Below, one piece after another: positions 24,165 through 31,961 of a DNA stretch of 64,000 bases (the stretch's first letter is position 1; every line of letters starts with the position of its first letter). The position numbers and the translations under genes were made by a program. Source of the DNA: Caryophanales bacterium UBA7581. GTDB taxonomy: Bacteria; Bacillota_I; Bacilli_A; RFN20; CAG-826. The DNA lies in contig DLKT01000014.1 of assembly GCA_002477825.1 (NCBI GenBank), positions 1,818-65,817 on the forward strand. Direction: 5' to 3'. The notes beneath the pieces were generated by a model, which ran no database searches, was not told where the DNA came from, and was given only the letters and a program-made list of their open reading frames with translations.

Positions 24165-26453
24165 TTATTGTTTATTTATTGTGCAATTTGTATACGAACA
24201 ATTATTAAATGTTCCTTCACCAGTCCCTTTGATTTCAGAAGCATCGCTACCAAGTGAAGCAGTAATTGTCGCATTCGTTAGCGTGCAGCCTTCAACAGTG
24301 ACGTTAGTTTTAAGTAACCCCACAATTCCTCCAACATTGTTTTCAGCTGTAACATTAATATTCGATATACAATTCTTTATATACACTATAGATGTTGTTT
24401 CATTTTCTCCAGTATGACCAATCATACCTCCAACATATTGTGTTCCTTTTACATAACTTTCTTCTTCTACAGCAATGATACAATTCTTTAAAATATCGGT
24501 GGAAGTAACATTATAGTTATTTAATACATAATTAGTCGCTTCAATTTTGCCAGCAAAAGCACCAACATTATTCTTTCCATTCACCATGACTTTTCCTTTT
24601 AAAGTCACATTTTCTAATACACATCCTCCAATTAAATCATAGGAATTACGTTTTCCTTTGAGGCTATAATTTCCGCCACCAAAGACTACACCAACATTAT
24701 CATTTCCTGAAACAAAAGCGTTTTCGATAGTTAAGTTTTCCACTTTCATAAATTTATATAGTTGTTGACGGTTATAAGTTGTCATTTTTCCACCTGTAGC
24801 AAAAAGACCTTTACCATATTCACCAGATGTATCAATGTCATCCGTTGCATTCATTAGCAAATTAGAAATCGTATGTCCATTACCATTAAAGGTACCAACA
24901 AAGCCATAAATTGGAGTAAACGGTTCATTTTTTAAATCAACATCACATTCTAATTTAACATTACTTAAATATAAACCTTCTCCACTATTTACATAATCAC
25001 GGAAATATTGAAGACCAATTTCTTCATCAATTATGCCACTGTCGCTTGTATAATAGAATCCCTCTCCAAAACGGGAAAGATATATATTGGATTGTGTAAA
25101 ACTTCCGATATAGTTATTTGTTTGGTTCTCGCAAGTTATGGCATAAACCCATGCACCTTTTGATTCATCATATTTCATGAAATCATAAAGGGAACCTTTA
25201 ATGGTCGCCGTATTCCCTTTTTCTTGATAACCTAGAATAGAAGCACATCCCCCACTAGAAGTAGAAGTTATTTCTACTATGGATGTATTATCGAAATCTC
25301 CTGCGATTTCTCTAATTTCCAATTCATCACCATCATAATATCCACAAACACCACCAGCATAAGTAGATGGCGTAACATGAATGTCACTTACAAATGTGCT
25401 GTCAATTGTCGTCGTACCTGTCGCTTTTCCAACAATACCACCACCATATTCCACATTACGAATAGTAACATTCTCAAGACGAATGTTTTCGCTCTTAACC
25501 GAAATATTCTCTCTCACATTGCCAAATAAAGCACCACCAGCACTTCCGCTTCCTGTACCTTCAAATGTAGCGTTGCGAATTGTTAAATTCTTTACATTGA
25601 CAGAATTTGAAACATTTCCAAATAAGCCAACATATTGATCTGCCATCTTGAAGTTTGAAATTGAATAATTGTTTCCATCAAAAGTTCCAGCAAAATTATT
25701 TAAAGGAAGAATGGAAGCTCCTTCTAAGTCAACATTTCCGCCTAAATGAACAACTCTTCCAGCATACGTCTTTCCTTCATTCACATTTTTAACAAATGCA
25801 TTAAAATCTTCTTTTGAACATATATACATTTCATTAGGTTCATTTACTGTATCTGCATTTCCTTGTACAGCCTCAACACGATAAACGATTTTACACGAAG
25901 TTCCCTCATATTGGTTACTATCCGCACTCTCAGCAAATTCTACACTAACTGGAAATGTTACCGCTGTTTTATTTGTGCCTTCGATTGGATTGAGTGTTTT
26001 CCATTCAGAATTAATTTTCCAAGTAAACTCTCCATCAACGCCTAAGAAAGTTTCTGTTCCTAACGTAATGGTTAATGCTGAAAATAAACCTGTATCATCT
26101 GCTTTGGTGACAACAGTACGATATTTTACAGGGACATCACTATTATTTTGAATATTGATGTTAAATTTTGCACCATCACCTGGCATAAAACGGGCTAAAG
26201 ACAAGCTACCATCACTTAAAAGAGAAATCTCTCCTCCTAAAGTGTGATTATCGCCTAACTCATATCCTTGGTTTAATTGTTTTGTTTGAATACTCGTTTG
26301 ATCAACAACAGCAGTCACATCAACTTTACCTGATTTTACGACAATATTCACTTCGTCTTCAGAAGTAAATAAAGCATAAGTTCCGCCAGCAATAAGACTT
26401 GCACTCAAGCAAATTCCTAATATTGCAGAAGCAATTACATTACTCTTTTTCAT
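24165..26453 (-). CDS. TasA/CalY-type secreted protein with GLUG beta-helix repeats
   Basis: N terminus MKKSNVIASAILG...IAGGTYALFTSEDEV is the SipW-dependent signal type found in TasA and camelysin: cleavage near GGTYA, then a FTSEDEVNIVVKSGKVDV beta-strand start. A TasA-like beta domain (to about residue 200) is followed by several GLUG-type repeats (GTFDGNxYxISN...YVGLFG; VGGIVG) out to the C terminus, typical of surface adhesins. The ATG at 26453 (762 aa) is preferred over 26513, as the longer form overlaps the upstream gene. Probably processed by the signal peptidase encoded at 27.9 kb. Likely a large fibre-associated or matrix protein; the exact role is inferred. Confidence 0.85.
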   Translation of the reverse strand: MKKSNVIASAILGICLSASLIAGGTYALFTSEDEVNIVVKSGKVDVTAVVDQTSIQTKQLNQGYELGDNHTLGGEISLLSDGSLSLARFMPGDGAKFNINIQNNSDVPVKYRTVVTKADDTGLFSALTITLGTETFLGVDGEFTWKINSEWKTLNPIEGTNKTAVTFPVSVEFAESADSNQYEGTSCKIVYRVEAVQGNADTVNEPNEMYICSKEDFNAFVKNVNEGKTYAGRVVHLGGNVDLEGASILPLNNFAGTFDGNNYSISNFKMADQYVGLFGNVSNSVNVKNLTIRNATFEGTGSGSAGGALFGNVRENISVKSENIRLENVTIRNVEYGGGIVGKATGTTTIDSTFVSDIHVTPSTYAGGVCGYYDGDELEIREIAGDFDNTSIVEITSTSSGGCASILGYQEKGNTATIKGSLYDFMKYDESKGAWVYAITCENQTNNYIGSFTQSNIYLSRFGEGFYYTSDSGIIDEEIGLQYFRDYVNSGEGLYLSNVKLECDVDLKNEPFTPIYGFVGTFNGNGHTISNLLMNATDDIDTSGEYGKGLFATGGKMTTYNRQQLYKFMKVENLTIENAFVSGNDNVGVVFGGGNYSLKGKRNSYDLIGGCVLENVTLKGKVMVNGKNNVGAFAGKIEATNYVLNNYNVTSTDILKNCIIAVEEESYVKGTQYVGGMIGHTGENETTSIVYIKNCISNINVTAENNVGGIVGLLKTNVTVEGCTLTNATITASLGSDASEIKGTGEGTFNNCSYTNCTINKQ

Positions 26454-26469
26454 TGCTTTTCCCCCACTT

Positions 26470-27141
26470 TTATCTTGCACTTGTTGCTTGAACGGCTTCA
26501 ACATATAAATCAATATTTGTTTTTAATCCTTTGGCTTCGTTATTATCGAAGTGAACGTCATTTAACCGATCATCAACAAATTCAATTTTCACTTTAAACA
26601 CCGATTGAGCACTTTCATCGTCGTTCACTAAAACTTTGCCACTTGCAATTTCATAATTCTTATTTAGATCTGATAAAAATTCACTGGTTTCTGTTCCATT
26701 TTGATTTGTAATGGTAACTTTGATTTGTTCAGCAAGTTTCTTATCGGTGCCTTCGCCAAGTTTTAAATACACATTGTAATCAAATGCAACAGTCCCCCCA
26801 TTATTAGCGATGCACATAGTGGCCGTATAACTAGAAGTTGGAACGATGAGTTCTTCATTATCCATTCCAAACACGTTTTCAGTTGTTCCTTTTGTAAAAT
26901 CGACTGGTGCATCGGATGAACTTTGTACAGTTTTTTCTTTTACAATACCATCGTTCTTATCTAATCGATTTTGTACGAGTTCTTTTCTTACAAGTTTAAT
27001 CTTTAAATCTCCTGCTTGTAAATGATTAGTTAATGTAACATCACTGCTCCAAAGAGCATAGGTTCCACCAGCTAATAAAGCGACGCTAAGCATGAGCATC
27101 ATGCTCGCCGTCATTAATGTTTTTGTTTTTCTTTTTTCCAT
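26470..27141 (-). CDS. TasA/CalY-like (camelysin-family) secreted fibre protein
   Basis: A 223-aa secreted protein with the SipW-type leader (MEKRKTKTLMTASMMLMLS..LLAGGTYALWSSDV), cut after GGTYA, and a single beta-sandwich domain of TasA/CalY length (DLKIKLVRKELVQN...FDYNVYLKLG...NIDLYVEAVQ). In Bacillus, TasA and CalY form matrix fibres; a fibre role here is by analogy. The ATG at 27141 has GGGGA 8 bases upstream; the ORF's earlier start at 27174 lacks one. Sixteen bases separate it from the next gene in the operon. Confidence 0.85.
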   Translation of the reverse strand: MEKRKTKTLMTASMMLMLSVALLAGGTYALWSSDVTLTNHLQAGDLKIKLVRKELVQNRLDKNDGIVKEKTVQSSSDAPVDFTKGTTENVFGMDNEELIVPTSSYTATMCIANNGGTVAFDYNVYLKLGEGTDKKLAEQIKVTITNQNGTETSEFLSDLNKNYEIASGKVLVNDDESAQSVFKVKIEFVDDRLNDVHFDNNEAKGLKTNIDLYVEAVQATSAR

Positions 27142-27191
27142 TTTAAAAATCCCCTTTCTTTTTATATAAATCATCCATTTGAAACAACAAA

Positions 27192-27839
27192 CTATTTTGC
27201 TGCCATTGATGCTTTATCCTTTGTTAATTCATGTCGATGACTATTTCGACGAATTCTTGCTTTTTCTTTTTTATATGCTTTCTCTTCTTCAATTGCATCC
27301 ACTGCAATTCGAATACTGTCCTTCACCGCAGAGAGCGATTCCCCATCTGTAACCTTTATCACTGCTGGTGCTTGTTTTACTACAACTTTGTTATCATTTA
27401 CATAGTTCTTAAATTGAAGATTCGGTATCATTAGTTCACAAACAACGACGCCACGTCGTATCTTTAATCGCACCAAGCTTCTTTTACCAAGTCTAAAATC
27501 CTCATACTGTGCTTTTTTAAAGTGCTTAATGTTATTAATCATTCCAGCAAATTCAACGATTTCATCATAATATTCTTTGTATTTTGATGAAAGAGCATTA
27601 TATTTTTCTAACAAGGTTTCATTTCCTGTAGTAAACTTAACATTCTCGTCATTTTGTTCGACAATCTCATTTTCCACATTCGCAACTGTCGACGCTTCTA
27701 GCGTTACTTGAGCATCTTCTTTCACTTCTTGCATTTTATGTTCATGCTTTTCTTCTATAATGTCACAACAGACAACTACTACACAAAAAAGACTAAACGC
27801 TAAGACTAATGCGACAAATATGATTAATAAAGTTTGCAT
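27192..27839 (-). CDS. Single-pass membrane protein of unknown function
   Basis: 215 aa: an N-terminal membrane segment (residues 2-25, ending CCD), an acidic linker (30-75), then an alpha/beta domain of about 115 residues (YNALSSKYKEYYDEIVEFA ... FRLGKRSLVRLKIRRGVVV ... VIKVTDGESLSAVKDSIRIA) and a very basic tail. The pattern of a GKR-x-L-V-x-L-x-I strand followed by a VIKVxD...A segment recalls a domain common in gut Firmicutes proteins of no assigned function, in diverged form. Lying between the signal peptidase and the fibre genes suggests a helper in export or assembly. AAAGGAGGT lies 8 bases before the ATG. Confidence 0.7.
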   Translation of the reverse strand: MQTLLIIFVALVLAFSLFCVVVVCCDIIEEKHEHKMQEVKEDAQVTLEASTVANVENEIVEQNDENVKFTTGNETLLEKYNALSSKYKEYYDEIVEFAGMINNIKHFKKAQYEDFRLGKRSLVRLKIRRGVVVCELMIPNLQFKNYVNDNKVVVKQAPAVIKVTDGESLSAVKDSIRIAVDAIEEEKAYKKEKARIRRNSHRHELTKDKASMAAK

Positions 27840-27886
27840 TTGCGACTACCTCCTTTCTTAAATAATATTTTACCTCAAGGCACATG

Positions 27887-28720
27887 CTATTTTTTTTCTT
27901 CATCTTTGCTCAACGACGAGCCTTCTTGAGGAAGATCGGAAATAGGCGGTGCCGTAGATTTATTAGATTTTTGTTGAAGTTCATCAAGTTGACGCCTTAA
28001 TTCTTTAATTTCATTAGCCTGGCTTTCCCAAGCAATGGCTTCTTTTTCTTTCTTTTCTTTATTTAATACGCCAATGATACGAATAATCTGAAAACCAATT
28101 AGAGTAAGACAAGGAATGATAATAATACAAATAATTCCTATAGGACTTCTTAATGCATAAACAATTGAACCAACGAATCGGCTTTGACCAGTTACTCTTC
28201 CAATAATATAATTAGGACTATTCTCATCGCTGGTATCAATAATTTGTTGCCCCACACCACTAGAATCTAATTTATTGTCTCCTTCTAACGTTATAATATA
28301 GCCCCCTTGATTTTTTTCTTCTATCTTTACAACGCGGTGAGTAATTGTAACTTGTTTTTGATAAACATATTTAAATGTTAGAACATCTCCAATTCGGAGT
28401 GTTTCTAGCCACTTTTGCTGTTTAGCCTCTTCTTTGGGCATAACTTCGATAAACACACAAGATTTTACAGGAATACTTTTGATTTTATATTCAGACACAT
28501 CTGTCTGATCACATTTTTCCATGGAGCTTGATTGTACAAAACGAAGTTGATACCCAAATATTGTCGCGGCACCATCACTATCTTTTTTTGCCATTACACT
28601 TATTGAGAGAATAAAAATTGCGAAAATCAAAATTAAAAATACAATAATATTCCCCATAAAACTTAGCGCTTTTTTTATTGGTCTCTTTTTTTCATCTGAT
28701 GGTAATACTTTGCTTTCCAT
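27887..28720 (-). CDS. sipW: SipW-type (ER-type) signal peptidase I with C-terminal coiled coil
   Basis: ER-type signal peptidase: catalytic S66 in FVQSSSMEKC and H128 in TITHRVV replace the usual Ser/Lys pair, with acidic residues in TLEGDNKLDSS (D148, D152). Membrane segments at about 20-43 and 185-212, the latter starting ALRSPIGIICIII as in SipW. A cytoplasmic coiled coil (about 218-250) and a Pro/Ser tail extend it to 277 aa, longer than Bacillus SipW (about 190). Such enzymes process TasA-type preproteins, which are encoded on both sides here. Tightly spaced (5 bases) after the upstream gene. Confidence 0.9.
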   Translation of the reverse strand: MESKVLPSDEKKRPIKKALSFMGNIIVFLILIFAIFILSISVMAKKDSDGAATIFGYQLRFVQSSSMEKCDQTDVSEYKIKSIPVKSCVFIEVMPKEEAKQQKWLETLRIGDVLTFKYVYQKQVTITHRVVKIEEKNQGGYIITLEGDNKLDSSGVGQQIIDTSDENSPNYIIGRVTGQSRFVGSIVYALRSPIGIICIIIIPCLTLIGFQIIRIIGVLNKEKKEKEAIAWESQANEIKELRRQLDELQQKSNKSTAPPISDLPQEGSSLSKDEEKK

Positions 28721-28725
28721 ATTGA

Positions 28726-29226
28726 TTACCTCAATTCCATTGTTTTAGCCAATAAATCAACATAAAAATTTGCTTCAGCACCTTTTGCTTCATTTCCTAC
28801 GCTTTCTGGCATTGTATACGTAATTATGATTTGATTTGTTCTCATTCCAAGATTTAATATCTTACTATTGTCGTCTAATAGTTCCTTTAAGGAGTTTTCG
28901 ATTATGACTTGTTTTGTCTCAACTTTTACATTTATATAATTCTTTAATTGATTTTCATCATTATCGCTATCGCGAAAGCTTAGATAAACATTTAAATTCA
29001 CAATATTTTTACCATTCAAATGAATCGTATAAGACGTGCTACTTCCCGGATAAATATTTGAAATTTTCGTAGACAAAGTTTGGGTGGTATTTTCCTTTAA
29101 TGTTACGCTTACATTCCCAGGCAGTTTATTTTCTTTAGCAATATTAAAATAGACGCCAATTCCAATTAACGCTAATAAAATGCATATCATAGTTAAAACA
29201 TATTTAATTTTCTTATATGCCCCCAT
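28726..29226 (-). CDS. Membrane-anchored TasA/TapA-like protein
   Basis: First gene of the SipW/TasA-type operon. 166 aa from the ATG at 29226 (GGGGGAG 8 bases upstream; the TTG at 29247 is the alternative). One N-terminal membrane segment (VLTMICILLALIGIGVYFNI), then a beta-sandwich domain (LPGNVSVTLKE, YPGSSTSYTIHLNG, NLNVYLSFRDSD, ANFYVDLLAK) of the camelysin type. It lacks the GGTYA cleavage motif, so it may remain anchored and serve as a base for the fibre, as TapA does in Bacillus; this is inferred from order (tapA-sipW-tasA) and fold pattern, not from sequence identity with TapA. Confidence 0.75.
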   Translation of the reverse strand: MGAYKKIKYVLTMICILLALIGIGVYFNIAKENKLPGNVSVTLKENTTQTLSTKISNIYPGSSTSYTIHLNGKNIVNLNVYLSFRDSDNDENQLKNYINVKVETKQVIIENSLKELLDDNSKILNLGMRTNQIIITYTMPESVGNEAKGAEANFYVDLLAKTMELR

Positions 29227-29320
29227 ATGCTCGTCTCCCCCTATCAAACATTTAAAAATGCTATTAAGCTAATGTCGTATTTCCCAAAAACTTTTGTAAA
29301 TTTAGAAATTTTAATTTAAA

Positions 29321-29348
29321 AATATTGAAAATAGATTTATTCAATATT
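29321..29348 (-). promoter_or_regulatory. Palindrome at the predicted transcription start of the SipW/TasA-type operon
   Basis: AATATTGAA and TTCAATATT (9 bp each, 10-nt gap) begin where transcription from the promoter at 29356-29386 should start. Could be an operator or a 5' stem-loop protecting the leader. Confidence 0.4.
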
Positions 29349-29355
29349 GAAAAAT

Positions 29356-29386
29356 ATCATACCCCCCCCCCGTACTTTTTTGTCAA
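29356..29386 (-). promoter_or_regulatory. Promoter with a G10 tract in the spacer (SipW/TasA-type operon)
   Basis: On the minus strand a consensus -35 TTGACA (29381-29386) and -10 TATGAT (29356-29361) flank a 19-bp spacer whose last ten bases are all G (C run at 29362-29371 on the plus strand). Loss of two bases would give the optimal 17 bp. Homopolymer length in a spacer is a classic slipped-strand phase-variation switch. It lies about 130 bases upstream of the operon's first ATG, with no other gene between. Confidence 0.75.
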
Positions 29387-29405
29387 GACTTTGTGCGAAG
29401 GTCAT

Positions 29406-29546
29406 TTGCACTTGCAGTGCAATGATATTTGCAAATTGAACTGAACTGCTATATTCAACGTCTTATGCTATTTTTATTCGTAACAAACGTATAGCAAAGG
29501 CTTTGTAAAATAAAATTGCTATCAATTGCTATATTTTTCACATAGC
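29406..29546 (-). promoter_or_regulatory. Candidate upstream regulatory sites of the SipW/TasA-type operon
   Basis: TTGCACT, TGC, AGTGCAA form a perfect palindrome (29406-29422) about 20 bases upstream of the -35. Behind it, TGCTAT or its complement recurs at 29447, 29466, 29491, 29517 and 29527, with a shorter ATAGC at 29542. No gene is seen in 29248-29915; the rest of this 668-base gap is AT-rich with one terminator-like hairpin and a repeat. Confidence 0.4.
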
Positions 29547-29707
29547 CTCAACATACTACTCTTAGATATTCATTATTGTCAATATATAATTTACATTAAA
29601 AATAATGGGGGTTATATTAATTTTGGTTTGTCCTTGTCACTCCAATGTCGCAAAACATTTAGCACGATATTTTCTTTGTAAACATCATTTTTTTCATAGA
29701 TAAATAG

Positions 29708-29752
29708 AAAAAGTAGAAAAGCATCAATCAGTACTTGGTTTTCCTACTTTTT
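29708..29752. terminator. Hairpin with U-tracts on both strands, downstream of the GDPD genes
   Basis: AAAAAGTAG/CTACTTTTT plus inner AAAA/TTTT pairing, with a T-run on either strand. It lies about 160 bases after the stop of the gene at 29916 and probably ends that transcript. Confidence 0.55.
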
Positions 29753-29861
29753 TTTGCTTTTCAACTATGGAAGATGGAATGATACCATACTTTTTGCAAC
29801 ACCTCTTTTGAGGTTTGCTATGCTTTTAACTTTTTACGTTAATTCAATGGAAAATTATTTA

Positions 29862-29893
29862 CTTTGTCCTTGATTTTCCTCATCTAATTTCAT
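29862..29893 (-). repeat. Dispersed 32-bp intergenic repeat, copy 2
   Basis: See 22451-22482: 28 of 32 bases identical, differences all transitions. Starts 22 bases downstream of the GDPD stop. Confidence 0.5.
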
Positions 29894-29915
29894 ATATAAA
29901 AAACTATCTTTATTG

Positions 29916-31760
29916 TTAATTAGCCAGGCTGTTTTTCTTTAATAAAATGGCCCCCATGAAAAGTAATAAACTAAAGGTTGCAATTACAGCAGTAGAAGCC
30001 TTCTGGCATCCATTTTTCTTTGAAGGCTTGGAAGTTTCATATTCCTGAATTTCAAAAGGTGCTGTATAATAAACCAATTCCATCGATTCATCTTTAAAGG
30101 CTGCAATCACTGAATATTTGCCACGTTCCTTTTCTTGATAAGAGAAAATCTGTCCTTCAACTTCTATTGTTCCACCTACATAAGTTGTGGCCGTTAAAGT
30201 AACAGCCAAATCCTTAGTGAAATCTTGGCCTTTTTCTAATTTCATATCATTGCCTTTTATTTCAAAAATTCGGTTGGTAAAATAATCGGCAATATTGTTT
30301 GTAATACCAATAAGACCATTTTTGATACAGGTGTGCTTCATATTGTAAATATTATCAATCGTCCAATACCAACCAATATAACCTCTATCGCGTAAATATA
30401 ATTCGTTAAATTCCTTAGAAAATGCATTAAGCGCCGAATCAATACCCGCATTCAATCTTCCCAATAAAGCAAGGTTTTTATCAAATGTTTTTTCACTTAC
30501 ATTTCCTAAGTAAGCTGTAGGAATCATTGGAAGATTATTTTTCACTCTTTCTAATGCTGTAGTAGAGAAAGAGATAATTACGATTTGATCATACAATTGA
30601 TATTGATCGAGTTTTTCTTTTAGTAAAGTGGGAAAATTTTCCTTTTCTGTTTTTACTTCTAAAACAAGAATCGTTTGGGTATCTTTTAACGTTTGGAAAA
30701 TATCATCAACATTAGGAATTTTTTCGTTTGGCTTATAAACATCTAATTCAAATTTTTCTAATTCTTCGGAGGTGTAATTCTCGAGAGAACCAGTGCCTGA
30801 TGTAGTACGGTCAATCGTTCCATCATGCATAAAATAAATTTTATTATCTTTGGTAACATATGCATCTAATTCGACGTGAGTCGCACCAACTTCCATTGCT
30901 TTTTTTGTTCCACTTACAGAGTTTTCATGAGCTTGTTTAGGTAATCCACGATGACCGACATTAAAGAAAGGGCGGAAAGCCGTACCTTCTTCTAATTGCT
31001 CAAATAGTTCATATATGTGTTCATAGTCTTTTACAATTAATCCATATGTCCCTGTTTGTAAAGCCGAATAAATATCAAAATCTGTTTCTTTATCCAATCT
31101 TGTCCAAACCGTTTTAAAACGAGCATGAACATATGTGACGTTCTCTTTTGTAGCTAAAGAAGAAGGAAGTACAGCGACTTGTGCTAGATTTTCATTGGTA
31201 GGAGCAACAACCATTTCATATAAGTTTTTCTCTTCCGATAATTCACTATATTCAACAATACCACGAATTTTGGTATTAGTTTCTCTTATTGTTTTTACAT
31301 AGGATGGTGTATTAGAAAGAACCGCCATATCTAGCATATCCAATTGTGTTTTTGAAAATTTCATAAAGGCGTTCATACTATTTTCATCTTGAATGGATAA
31401 AATTGGAATGATAAAAGGTGTTATCTCGTTATAAACATTGATAAAAGAGTCAATAACATTACCCTCTTTATCTATGATATTTGCATTTTCATCAAAATGT
31501 AAGATGACGTTAGAAGGCCGCGTATCCGTTGTTACCACTTTATCTAAATCATCTTTAGATTCAACGTCAACAATTAAGGTAGGCAAATTTCTTACTGCCG
31601 TCTCATATTCAAATGTCTCGATAAGTTCATTATCTGTAATAAGTCCTGTTTCATTTGCATTTTTGTTTTCAGCGTTAGCTTTAACGCTTTTTGAAGTTTG
31701 GAAAAAATTACAACTTGCAAACAAAAAAGCGCCTATCATCAATAAAGGTATTCTTTTCAT
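29916..31760 (-). CDS. Surface glycerophosphodiester phosphodiesterase, copy 1
   Basis: 614 aa. Lipoprotein-type leader with C17 in LFASC. Residues 50-260 form an N-terminal region with repeated beta/alpha pattern (LIVDVES, NVILHFD, IIPILSI, IRGIVEY, YGLIVKDY) that reads as a degenerate barrel without catalytic motifs. The GDPD domain starts at about 266: GHRG (H270, R271), HEN (E279), VELDAY (E297, D299) and FMHDGT supply the catalytic and calcium ligands. The last 35 residues are GCQKAST, a hydrophobic segment and KK, matching the neighbour's tail. Expected to hydrolyse glycerophosphodiesters or polyol-phosphate polymers outside the cell. Preceded by its own promoter. Confidence 0.9.
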   Translation of the reverse strand: MKRIPLLMIGAFLFASCNFFQTSKSVKANAENKNANETGLITDNELIETFEYETAVRNLPTLIVDVESKDDLDKVVTTDTRPSNVILHFDENANIIDKEGNVIDSFINVYNEITPFIIPILSIQDENSMNAFMKFSKTQLDMLDMAVLSNTPSYVKTIRETNTKIRGIVEYSELSEEKNLYEMVVAPTNENLAQVAVLPSSLATKENVTYVHARFKTVWTRLDKETDFDIYSALQTGTYGLIVKDYEHIYELFEQLEEGTAFRPFFNVGHRGLPKQAHENSVSGTKKAMEVGATHVELDAYVTKDNKIYFMHDGTIDRTTSGTGSLENYTSEELEKFELDVYKPNEKIPNVDDIFQTLKDTQTILVLEVKTEKENFPTLLKEKLDQYQLYDQIVIISFSTTALERVKNNLPMIPTAYLGNVSEKTFDKNLALLGRLNAGIDSALNAFSKEFNELYLRDRGYIGWYWTIDNIYNMKHTCIKNGLIGITNNIADYFTNRIFEIKGNDMKLEKGQDFTKDLAVTLTATTYVGGTIEVEGQIFSYQEKERGKYSVIAAFKDESMELVYYTAPFEIQEYETSKPSKKNGCQKASTAVIATFSLLLFMGAILLKKNSLAN

Positions 31761-31812
31761 TCATTATTCCCCTTTTCCTTTAAAGTGCTTATAAAATACT
31801 TTGCACAATTCA

Positions 31813-31842
31813 ATTATCCATATCTTTTATTTGATATGTCAA
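31813..31842 (-). promoter_or_regulatory. Promoter of GDPD copy 1
   Basis: TTGACA (31837-31842) and GATAAT (31813-31818) with an 18-bp spacer on the minus strand. The spacer holds the inverted repeat CATATC...GATATG, a possible operator. Confidence 0.6.
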
Positions 31843-31874
31843 GATAATGAATAACATTAAATTTATTGAAAAGC

Positions 31875-31911
31875 CAAAAAATAGTGGCGTACGTACTAAA
31901 TACACCACTAT
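31875..31911 (-). terminator. Terminator of GDPD copy 2
   Basis: ATAGTGG (31881-31887) and CCACTAT (31905-31911) arms with TTTTTTGG after them on the minus strand. Confidence 0.75.
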
Positions 31912-31961
31912 CGATTTTAAAGTCAACTTTAATAGATTAAAAACTAATTTCTTATTTCAAA

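Noticed and set aside
26453..26513. Upstream start of the GLUG-repeat gene
   Set aside because: It overlaps the CalY-like gene, lacks a ribosome-binding site and would put a basic segment before a proper signal peptide.
29604..29702. Plus-strand 32-codon ORF (starts MGVILILVCPCH) in the 29.2-29.9 kb gap
   Set aside because: No ribosome-binding site and no promoter; the Cys/His content hints at a zinc finger but nothing around it supports expression.
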